A stretch of DNA of 64,000 nt from Certhia americana (taxonomy: Eukaryota > Chordata > Aves > Passeriformes > Certhiidae), in assembly GCA_018697195.1 (NCBI GenBank), contig CM031879.1, positions 24,921,660 to 24,985,659 of the forward strand, in the 5' to 3' direction. Within the stretch, counting starts at the first letter, position 1; each line of letters opens with the position of its first letter. Under the pieces are notes generated by a model, which was given only the letters and a program-made list of their open reading frames with translations, had not been told where the DNA came from and ran no database searches. A program made the translations under genes and the position numbers. Shown here one piece after another: positions 49,009 through 58,560 of the stretch.

Positions 49009-50422
49009 GAAGCCACTTTTATATTTAATTGCAACACATTCTTTACTGTTTAAGAAATAATATTTTTTAAAAATGATAAAACTCATTTAGTTAGGCACTT
49101 TAATATTTTGTCCACCTTTTCTTTTGAGTAATTTTAAAATGCTTATTAATATTATGTTGCACATTTGAAATGAAATTACTAATTTAGGTTGCCAGATATT
49201 ATAGGAAGCGTGAATGAGAGACTTTTTTTTTTTTAATTTCATGGTGGTGAATACTGATAAGTGCTTTTATTTGTACTTTATTTTTATTTTAAAAAATCTA
49301 AAACCCTACAAGTCTCATCTGAGTTAGCTGAATGCTTCTTACAAAATGCAGAATATACTGTCTGGATCTTTACTACTAGAGATAAATGCACGCTTTCTAA
49401 CAAAGTAGTCTGTAGACTAGGATGTTTCTGCAAGTAGGATGGAAGTTGTTTCTCTTGTCTGATGAACAGGTTGGTCATTTCAAATGTATGTGGCAAAACT
49501 GAGATATAATGCAAGTCATACAGCAAAGGACTGTTGTAAGAATGTGGTTTGGATTTTTTGAAACACACACTAGGCTTATGTCATTTTTAAGATGGAAAAA
49601 TACCTATATTTCATTCAGCATACAGCACCATTCTGGTGAATCCCAATAAGGTTTTGTGCCGTTAATCTATGTATATGACACATCCTTTTTCTTTTTGAGG
49701 TGCAATTTACTTTTATTCTTCCAGTTAATGTATTTTTTTTGTTGTTGTTTTATTTTTGGGGTTTTTTTTAAAAGCTAGCAGTTTTCTAGTGAATGCTCTC
49801 TGCTCTTCTTGAAAGTTCACCCCAAAATCCAATCTGTGTATGAAATAGGTACAAATGAATTGTTCATTTAACTTGTGTCCAAGACTCAGTGCTGACTAGT
49901 ATCAAAGCAATTCACTAAATGCGCCGATTTTTAAAAATACAAATGGCTGGTATACAATCCACACATTTCAAAAACTAGTTGTGAAGGTCATTAATAATTT
50001 TGTAAAAATCTAGCAAAAATTCTGAACAGTTACTTGGATGCGCCAATGTGCCATTGGAGCCAGGCTTTTGATTTGCTTTTTAGCTTGAGTTCATCACCGT
50101 CATCTTTATTGTTGAGAATGGTGTTTGGCCTTAGGTTGTATTTTAGTGACTGGCATCTGAAGAGCTCTGGAAAGCTAATGCCAAGACATAGGAATGTGGA
50201 GGGGAAGGAAAAAAAATAGCACCTTCTGTATGTATGTTTTGTATCCTCTTTCTGTTATTGACTGTTTAAATGTGCTTGGGAACAGATGTGTGAACTGCAT
50301 TTTAAATCATATTGTTAAAAATATTCTCCCTCTTTTGTTGGGAAGCTCATGTTGATCTTAGCTGTGTTTGATTTGTTGATAGTTTAACTGGAAGAAAGTG
50401 ACCACTTTTTTATATTATCTCA

Positions 50423-50481
50423 ATTAAACCTTCAGCAGTTACAAGCTGTTGACAGTAGTTATAGAAGTTTTCTATAATAAA
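50423..50481 (+). promoter_or_regulatory. DOCK4: upstream alternative poly(A) signals
   Basis: ATTAAA at 50423-50428 and AATAAA at 50476-50481, the second followed by a T/G-rich stretch (TTCAAGTATTTTTGT). These could give a shorter 3' UTR of about 1.5 kb that lacks the GGTT repeat. Confidence 0.5.
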
Positions 50482-51070
50482 TGTTCAAGTATTTTTGTAC
50501 ATAATTGGTAAATTTTAATAAGGAGTGTACCATTATGTGAAAAAGAAGCAAACAGTTGTGTATGCAGTAAGATTGTTATAATTATGCCAAATACTTTATG
50601 TATGGAAAAAAGAATATTTGTAAATATGTGCTTTTAACAATAATTCTGCCATATTGACTTTACAATTTTGAATGTCAGAAAAAATAATATATGTTAAAAT
50701 ATTTATGTTTTAGTGAAAGTATTCATAACTTGAAAAGGAACATATGAATTTTAGCTTTGTATCTTGCTGATTTCAAAGTCTGAAATTCCTTGAACTAGCT
50801 CTTGCTTTCTACTATAACATTTTTATGTCTGTAACCACATCATAAAACCTGTAGAAGGCTACATATTTATGCTGATATAAAGAAGTAATGCCTGAAATTT
50901 AAATAAGGTGTCACAAGTAAGATAACAAAGCTGCTCTGATTTTTTTTCCACCCATTTATTGTAATAGATTTTGTTGACTAGTGCTTGAGCACAGTACAGT
51001 ATGAATCAGTGTTATTTGCTTCTGATGCTTTTTTTCCTTTGTTTTGTTTTGGTTTTTGTTTTTTGTTTGT

Positions 51071-51104
51071 TTGGTTGGTTGGTTGGTTGGTTGGTTGGTT
51101 GGTT
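51071..51104 (+). repeat. (GGTT)n repeat in the 3' UTR
   Basis: Eight consecutive GG doublets separated by TT, embedded in T/G-rich sequence (TTTTGTTTGT before, GGTTTTTTTTGG after). In RNA this is a (GGUU)n tract able in principle to form a two-tier G-quadruplex. Confidence 0.95.
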
Positions 51105-51248
51105 TTTTTTGGTTTTTTTTTGTGGCAATGAGCAGAGTTGATGACTTTATCATTTGCGTGCATTACTGGTCAGCTTTGCAGCAAAACATTTCACAAAGTC
51201 TTTGTTTACCTAGACACTCATATTGGTTGCTGCATAATGTTAGTATGA

Positions 51249-51254
51249 AATAAA
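51249..51254 (+). promoter_or_regulatory. DOCK4: alternative poly(A) signal AATAAA
   Basis: AATAAA within GAAATAAAAGAAC. Downstream sequence is only moderately T-rich, so its use is uncertain. Confidence 0.4.
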
Positions 51255-51749
51255 AGAACTTGATTAATCTTTACAGTACAACTTGTTTTCTACAGAATGA
51301 GAGATGCTAATTCAGTTAGCCAGAGAATGAAAGTTCTGACTCCTTGTCTTGCTAAATCAGTTTGGGGTTTTTTTTCTGTTAAAAATCTCCTGATAGATTG
51401 AGTTTTCTCCCTATATGGACCCATAATTGCTTTGTGAGACAAAGTGGGGAGAATACTGACATGCTCTTCTGAACAAGTGAAGAAAGTGAAATTTACTAGA
51501 GTTCACTGTACATTAACCTGCATGAGCATTCTGTTTTTATAACCAGGAGACATCAGAAATACTCTGAATGCTAGGAAATGGTGTAAAATTGACAGAGTAC
51601 TCTTAAGCCAAGTTGACACATTTTCTGCTTAGCCAGTTTTGATGAATTGATTCTGTAGATCAGTTTTTCAACTTGATTACCTATTAAAAAATGTAGTATG
51701 AAATTTTATTATGTATGTTGCAACACCCACTGCTTGAAAACCTAATGTA

Positions 51750-51755
51750 AATAAA
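51750..51755 (+). promoter_or_regulatory. DOCK4: distal poly(A) signal AATAAA of DOCK4
   Basis: AATAAA followed at once by a G/T-rich element (GGTCTTGTTTGAATTTTATG). It overlaps a Pumilio motif TGTAAATA at 51746-51753. The strong downstream element makes this the best candidate for the main gene end. Confidence 0.7.
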
Positions 51756-51775
51756 GGTCTTGTTTGAATTTTATG

Positions 51776-54700
51776 TAGTAGTCATAAATATAATTTTACC
51801 ACTTTCTGGGTGATGGTGAGTAATTTAGAAGCTCATACAGGAAGACCACTGTGGGAACAAGTTGCTCTTATTTCTCAATAGCTTGAATGTCAGCCAATGT
51901 GTGCATAATAGGTGACATAATCTTGTATTAAAATACCATATTTGAGATGCTGGTGTCTCTGGGATGCCAGAGAAACATCCTCAAACTCGGCTGGCTGACT
52001 TTGAAGTGATGCAGTTCAGACTGGTTCTCATGACGGCATAATAGCTCCATAGTGTAACTGAACTCAGTTATGATGTCCCAGGTCAGAAGCTGTGTCAGGC
52101 CAATTGCTGTCTTCTGAAAGAAGGACAAAGCTGAAGTTACCCCTCTTAGTAAAGGTTTCAGGGCTGTGCAGTTATGGCCCTGCTCACACTGGAAGAGGGT
52201 ATAGCTACATGAAAATCTTCTGTGTGAAAGTAGCACCTTTGCCCACCTGCCTGACCATTTTCCCTGTTCACTGATTGTCCAACAGCACCTGCAAAAAGAA
52301 CAGTGATGGAGCAAAAATATACCAATAGTCAGTGCCTGAGGTATAAATGATAAAAAGCATCTTCTTTTGAATATAACTGTGGTCAGTGAGATTTGTAGCA
52401 GCATTGTCTCAGTAAACCCAGGCGCTGACAGATTCAGATCTTTGCTCCAGAACTCTGATGGTTGCTGGATTTTCTGATGATTCAGGCAGAGCCCTGACAT
52501 ATGCTGGCCAAAGGGCAAAGTCCCATCTGCTGGGATATTGTGGAAGGATGGTTGCCACTGGATCTCTTGAGATTCTGACCTTGAACTAGATTCTGTGGGA
52601 GAAAGCCCTTTTCATATTACTTTATCTTTACATTCTCATTGACGTTTTAATTCAGCTTTTGACATATGCTTCATAGAAGAAATTAGAATGATTAATTTGG
52701 CTAACATTAACAAAAAAAAACCCCATTGGGGATTAAATAGCTAAACTATTCAAACCTCAGGAATAGAAAGGTTTAGAGCTGGATATGTGCAATAAGAACC
52801 AGTTTAGGGACTCATCCTGGGTCCCTAGGCCCTAAGGCTGCTGAAGAAAGAATATTTTTTTTTTTTTTTTTTAAATGATTGCTCAGTAAGGAACTTGGTG
52901 TGTCTGAATTGACAGGCTGAAGACAGACTTCAGTGGGGGTGTGGCCTATGACAGGAGCCTTCCAGACACAGCTGGGCAAACTTACCTAGGTTAGAACTTG
53001 TGTTAAGGACACAGTTCAGAACTCCTCTTTAACTGACTGATATTCATCCCAGAAGGACTGTATTAGAAGGTGGTCAACAGTTGGGAAAAAAGAGAAAAGA
53101 AAAAAAATTAAAAAAAAAAAAAAAGAAAAAAAAGAAAAAAAAGTGTGCGAATAAAACTTAGGCAAAACCCTTGATGGCCTGACAATTAATCCAAGTGTGT
53201 TTTGACTCAGCCAGGAGACATGGTGGGAGAAACCGAAATGTTACTTAAACTGAAGCCTCAACTATATTTCTTTAGGCTATTTTGTAGCATGGTGTTATAC
53301 CAACTTAACTACTGGTTGAGCTGAAGGGAGTGGAAGAGAAGCTGAAAGTCCTGACAAAATAGAGATTATTTTTATTTTACAAAGGCCTTGGGGTGGGGGT
53401 TTTATCTTCTGCTATGGCTAACCAGAGGATAGAGAAGACCAACTGTCATGAGTTACAAAGACGAAGAGTTTCTAAATAGCAAAGCCCTACAAAATATTCA
53501 AATCTTTCCCTCCTAAACAGTTATTTTCTTAACCCATGGTGCATAACTGATGCAGTGCATTTTGCAACTAACCTCTCTGTTTTAGGGAGCAAATCAATGT
53601 CAAAATTTCATAGTAAATAGCTTCTCTGATAGCCCATAAACCGCTGAAATTTTGGTTAAATATTTAAATATTGTATAGCATTGATTTGCTTTTGGAACTA
53701 CATACACTTGTGTATTCCAATTTATTTTACGTCTGGAAAATTCTGCAGAGGAACTCTCTGCATTACATTCTTGCTTATTTGTGAGAGACTGCTATCACTG
53801 CTGGTTTTTGTTGACCTCACTGACTTGCCTTGAAGTGTTTACTCTTGTTTTTCAAAAGAAAGGCCATCAGTGAGGAGCTACTCCTGCCTTTCCTGTGGGG
53901 AATATTTCAAAAGCACAGCCTGAAGGGAATGCAGCACAGCAACTGTTCCCAGGGGAAGGCTACAAGCAAGGGCTTTGGGAAGAAAAGCTGAGGGGGAAGT
54001 TTAACCATAAAGCTACTCCCATAGGAGTTTGTGTTCACGGAGCAATAGCTCAAGGACAGGGACTAAGCTAATTTACTAAAACCAGGAGGTGGGATGTAGG
54101 TAAGGTCCAACAGGCTTTGCTAAAGGGTGAGGCTCAGTCCCACCATATCCTGTAAATGGGAATCCTTTGCCTTATTTCCTGATCTTCTCATGGAGAAAGT
54201 AATGCCAGGTAGACACACACAATGGGGTGTGTAAATTTTATTTTATGGTTGCTGAGTATGGATAGGGGTGGGGAAGAAATACTGAATCTACGCTTTAAGC
54301 CTAAGTTAATTTGAAAAATCATTCCTCTGGGTCTTTGGGCCATGTTACATTCAAGGGATGTAACTTGTGCAATGATTTGCCCTTATACTGAATGTGCCCT
54401 GGAGAGCCAGCTGTCCATCTGAACTCCCATGCCAGTCTTTTTTTGCCATATGTTGTAAGAGAAGGGCTTGCTGCAGGTGTGCTGAAGAAGAGTGTGATGC
54501 AGCCTAATCTCTGTGCTTCTTTTTGAAATGTTCAGTTCACCTTTATAAGTACAGTGTTGTTGTAAATCCAAGGATGTGATACAACACCCAGAAAATTTAA
54601 TCTGAAGATTCATACCAAGGTTTTAGAAATGGCATGTGTCCAAGAGCAGTTGGGTGAAGGCAGCTGGTACCTCATGAATTTGGTCTCATCTGAAGAAAAT

Positions 54701-55370
54701 AAAACTTCCTAATGTGAGCACCAAACACTTTACAAGGGAAAAAATATATCAATAAACTCAGCCCTTTTTTTTCAGCTAGTTTATTAGGAGTAGAAGCAAC
54801 AAAATATTACTGTCCTGTGCTCTTCTCAGGCCATGAAGATCAGCAGAGGAAGATTGTGCACAGTGAGGCTTTTTATGTTGCCAAGGAGAGTTTTCCTGCA
54901 TCTACAGTTCCCCCTCCAAGTTCTGTCTCAGAACTAAAGCACATTTTGTCAATCCCCCTGAAGCTATAATTCAGTGGACTTTTTATAGCTGTAAAACCTG
55001 AGCTGCATGATGATAAGCAAGCAAAATCAAAGCAAGTCATAACCTGCTACTTTGAACATGCGGACAGGGGCTACAGGGGAACAAGCAGGGAGGCAAAAAG
55101 GGAGAAAATTTGCTTTCAGGCCATAAAGATCAATTTTGACTTCTGGAATCTGTGCATTTTGAAAAACACTGTATTTTCACCACATGCTTTTCTGGATTTT
55201 TCCCTTCTGTGTGAGGAAATCCTGGGAAATGGTTTGCTCGGGTGTTTGTATGAATTTGAATCATGGTATTTATCTTGTTCCCAAAGAAAATGGTTTTCAG
55301 GGTTTTGTTTGTTATTCTTCAGTCCTGTGGCAGGGTAGGACAGCAGAAATAAGACAAAAAGAAAAGGTCA
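51776..55370. other. intergenic sequence downstream of DOCK4
   Basis: No gene recognised. It holds a 196-codon antisense open frame (51928-52518) of unknown meaning, a poly-T run at 52853-52872 and an A-rich tract at 53085-53142. Otherwise it is ordinary AT-rich sequence. Confidence 0.6.
53085..53142. repeat. A-rich low-complexity tract
   Basis: Long interrupted poly-A with scattered G and TT. It may be the tail of a degraded retroposon, but no body could be recognised upstream. Confidence 0.85.
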
Positions 55371-55652
55371 GTGCACCACCAGAGGTGGTCATGGAGAAGG
55401 GGGAATGGCTTCCAATGAAGAGTAGGTTTAGACTGCATGTCAGGAAGGAATTCTTTACTGTGAGGGTGGTGAGGCACTGGAACAGATTGCTCAGAGAAGT
55501 TGTGGATGCCCCATCCCTGGAAGTGTTCAAGGCCAGGTTGGATGGGGCTTAGAGCAACGTGCTCTAGTGGAAGGTGTTCCTGCCCACAGCACAGGAGGCT
55601 GGAACCAGGTGATTACAGTCCTTTCCAATCTAGGCCATTCCATGGTTCCATG
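55371..55652 (+). mobile_element. CR1 LINE 3'-end copy (5'-truncated)
   Basis: It contains the usual order of CR1 3' sequence: TTCTTTACTGTGAGGGTGGT, then GGCACTGGAACAGATTGCTC, then GTGGATGCCCCATCCCTGGA, then AAGGCCAGGTTGGATGGGGC, then TAGTGGAAGGTGTTCCTGCC. It ends with the short CR1 terminal repeat form ATTCCATGGTTCCATG. It is truncated at the 5' side and has no reverse transcriptase. CR1 is the dominant LINE of birds and supports the organism call. Confidence 0.93.
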
Positions 55653-57200
55653 TTCAAAGAACGTCTATATTCTCTAGCTAGTTCTTGAACTCATACCTTC
55701 AAAGAGTAAAATTCAGTTCACTGTGGGCCCCTCACACCTATGCACAAGGACAAAAAATGGGTGAGTTCCATCTTGCTTTGGGAAGTGTGCTTCTGTATGT
55801 GCCTCAGGCATGGTGAGGTATGGATGTGGATGGGCACTACGGAATGCTGCCCTCTCTTTCATGTCCTTATTGCTGCAGCAATGACGTACTTGTGGTGCAT
55901 TGAGTATCATAACTAACTGTCACTGTATTGCACACAATTGTCTTTCCTGCAACTAACTGCAGCTGTGTAAAGTACACACAAACAATCAAAATGTCAAATT
56001 GTAAGACAAAATTGCTATCTATCATTCTCACCAACTCTACACTTATTTATTTTGCAAACTGGGAAACTTGGTGAATTTTGCAAATTCTCTCAGTGAGCCT
56101 TTTCTGGTTCAGTGCTATTTTTACTGAAGATAACACCAGCCCATCTTGCAAGTGAAGCTTTCAGCAGTTGTGCTACGTGAAACCAGGCACAGCATGATTG
56201 ACAAATCCTCATCACTGTGTGGGCTCGTTAGAAAGATTTGTATTCCATGCTGAGCTAAAGGAGAGGGAGTGACCTGGGAGACTCTGAGCAGGCACTAAAC
56301 TGTGGAAGCAGCAGCAGAAATGACAGCAGATGGCAGGGTCAGCTCATTAACTGCATTTATCTAATGGGAGACTTCCCATATATTGTCAAGCAACAATAAA
56401 AAAATAATCTGTCAGAAATTCCACCTGGTTATAATTGATCATTGTTAATAAATCTGTTCAAGAACAGGCTGCCAAAATCTCAGCTATGATTGCATAACTG
56501 AAACTAATCAGTAAATGATAATTGCTGAGATGAGTTGCTTTGTTTGGGTGACAAAAGGAACCAAAACTATGGCTGCTGCTGGCAGAATGGAAAGCTAATC
56601 TGTGAAGATATGCTGGGCTGACAAAACATCTGGCAAATTTGCTGTTTCAGTCTAGCTCTGTGTGTTGTGAAACACAGGATTGTAACACTTTGTTCTAGAA
56701 ACACTGATTATACATAAAGGAATAAATATTGCAGCTATATTAACATGAATTTGCTCTGTAAGCCACAGATTTATTTATTCCTGATTTCTACCTTGGTCTC
56801 TACAAAAAAAGGAAGGAGACAGGAGTCTACCTAAACTAGGAAAGAGAGTTCAGTTAAACCATACTATGAATTTATTGTTGAAATAATGCTGACAAGTTTC
56901 AAACCATATCAACCTTTAATGTAGTTATCCATGCAGCACTCCTGAAGGGTCCCCAGAATGAGTCTCAGGGTGGGGCCAGGTCCAAGCAGGTAGGGGCCAC
57001 TGGAGGTCTGATGATGGAGAGATGATTGTTCCAAGGCTACCGTGCTGGACTTCCAGGGCAATTCCCCAGTTCCTCTGTCTTACCCCTTTGGAAGACCAGA
57101 TCCCTCACCCCCCAGTGCCATTGGAACTGTTGGCACCTGCTGCTATGCCAGATGCCAACATGGACTTTCTGTTCTGCTGCTCCACCGGCAGCACACAGAG
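55653..57200. other. intergenic sequence
   Basis: No gene or repeat recognised. Base composition rises toward GC after about 56940. Confidence 0.5.
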
Positions 57201-57740
57201 CAGTACGAACATGCTTTAAAACACGCCTGGTCCGGTTTGTCCCAGTCTTTTCAGGTACCAGCACCACCACCTCAGCCAGACCTGCTCGCCGCGGGCAGCC
57301 TGCCCTGGACCTTCCTTGCCGCTGAGCTGCGAGGCACCGCTGGCGGCAGTACAGGGCTGGACTCAGGGACTGGCAGCTGCTGTCGCTTGTTGCTGAAGAG
57401 CCCCGCGACTGCAGCGTGTGCCACCATATGGCCCTGCGGGCAGCGGGAAGCACCGGCGGGCTGCTGGGCCCCGGGTTTGGATAAGCACGAGGATGAGGGC
57501 AAAGACCAGGGCCGGCGCAAGGGGAAAAAGAGGACAGGCACCAGGCACAAGGCAGACAAGGTCGCCCATTGCAGTGGCGGCGGCAGGGAGGCGCAGTGCT
57601 CCCGGAACGGGACGTGCTGCTGCTCCCGGAGCGGCCTGGGCAGCTCTGAGCGCCGGCTCCGGGCACCAACAGAGCCGCAGCCTCCAGGCGGCTCCGGAGC
57701 CACAGCGGCAGGTGGCTGCCGCGGGGATTTACCGGGGTGT

Positions 57741-57825
57741 CACATACGGCACGGCACAGGCACGGCACAGGCATGGCACAGACACACCCATGGCACAGGA
57801 CAGGCATGGCACGGCATGGCATGGT
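57741..57825. repeat. GGCACA/GGCATG minisatellite, left arm
   Basis: Degenerate short units such as GGCACGGCACAGGCACGGCA and GGCATGGCACGGCATGGCAT. It continues on the other side of the AT-rich insert at 58197-58378. Confidence 0.9.
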
Positions 57826-57833
57826 GATGTCGC

Positions 57834-58182
57834 TGTTACTTATGAACAGAAACACGCAGACTCCAAATAAGTTCATCAGAAGGCTGAAAAGAGAAATTTT
57901 TATCAACAAAATGAAACACCTTATATAAGGTACTTCATTAAGTAAAAAGTGATTGGTGAATAGGAACACCACTTTCTTTATTACCATTGGCTAAGTAAGA
58001 GAAACAATATATTCTATGTTCTGAAAACAAGGATGAAAAACACCACCTGTTGTTTTGAGAAAGAATATTATTTGGAGAGTACGTTTACAAAATTTCTCTT
58101 GGGAAAGTGAGAAGCTTTCCCTTGGGAAGAAAGGATCTTGACAGGCCTTCAGCTATGAAGTTTCAGAGACACAGAATTGTCA
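57834..58182 (-). mobile_element. putative solo LTR of an old endogenous retrovirus
   Basis: A 349-bp AT-rich block abruptly interrupts the GC-rich minisatellite. It starts TG and ends CA, and is flanked by GTCGC (57829-57833) and GCCGC (58183-58187), a 5-bp near-direct repeat with one mismatch. Read on the minus strand it shows two CCAAT boxes (57986-57990, 57952-57956) and then a TATA-like TTATATAAGG (57921-57930, inside a 14-bp palindrome), the order expected for an LTR promoter. No clear AATAAA follows the TATA-like box. No viral genes are present. It could instead be another kind of insert. Confidence 0.45.
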
Positions 58183-58196
58183 GCCGCACGTGGCGG

Positions 58197-58378
58197 AGCA
58201 TGGCACGGCACGGCACAGGCACAGGCACACACCCATGACACAGTCACAGGCACAGCACAGGCACAAGCATGGCACGGCATAGCACAAGCACAGGCACAGG
58301 CACAGACACAGCACAGGCACAGCACTGGCACAAGCATGGCACGGCATGGCATAGCACAGGCACAGGCACAGGCACGGG
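58197..58378. repeat. GGCACA-type minisatellite, right arm with ~67-bp higher-order unit
   Basis: Units such as GGCACAGGCACAGGCACA. The segment beginning CACAAGCATGGCACGGCAT recurs at 58262 and 58329, giving a higher-order period of 67 bp. Strand composition is skewed: G and C are spaced by A, with almost no T. Confidence 0.92.
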
Positions 58379-58560
58379 AGGCAGGGCGGTCTCGGCGGGT
58401 GCCCGGGAAGGAGGCGGCCCGCGGCCTTATGGCGGCAGCGGGCACTGCCAGCCCCGGGACACGGGCCGGGCTGCTCGGGCCGGGCAGCAGCCTGCGGCAG
58501 GTGCTCGAGCAGCTCTCGCCTCAGCCGCTCTGCGTTCTTCCCTCAGGGCACAGACCGAGT

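Larger units (their letters stand above)
49009..51775 (+). other. DOCK4: DOCK4 3' UTR
   Basis: About 2.77 kb of AT-rich sequence from the stop codon to just past the last strong poly(A) signal. It contains alternative poly(A) signals, three exact Pumilio-type motifs TGTANATA (50496, 50619, 51746) and a (GGTT)n repeat. Its length fits the roughly 2.5-kb 3' UTR I recall for mammalian DOCK4. The cleavage site itself is inferred. Confidence 0.75.
57240..58560. promoter_or_regulatory. CpG-dense GC-rich block (possible CpG island), split by an AT-rich insert
   Basis: Two GC-rich, CpG-dense parts (about 57240-57745 and 58380-58560) stand out from AT-rich surroundings. The second part contains GGGCGG-like and GGCGG boxes and CCTTATGGCGGCAGC, which includes the YY1-type core ATGGCGGC. 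A CACGTG E-box lies at 58187-58192. Between them lie minisatellite arms and an AT-rich insert. This could be an orphan promoter. In mammals the next gene downstream on the same strand is IMMP2L, but its first coding exon was not seen here, so the link is speculative. Confidence 0.5.

Noticed and set aside
55184..55552. 122-codon plus-strand open frame
   Set aside because: Its second half is the non-coding 3' region of the CR1 copy, so it is not a gene.
57037..57987. 316-codon minus-strand open frame
   Set aside because: It runs through the AT-rich insert, the minisatellite arm and GC-rich DNA. Its Cys/Ala/Met-rich part is just translated GGCACA repeat. Overlapping plus-strand frames of 261 and 150 codons are open for the same reason.
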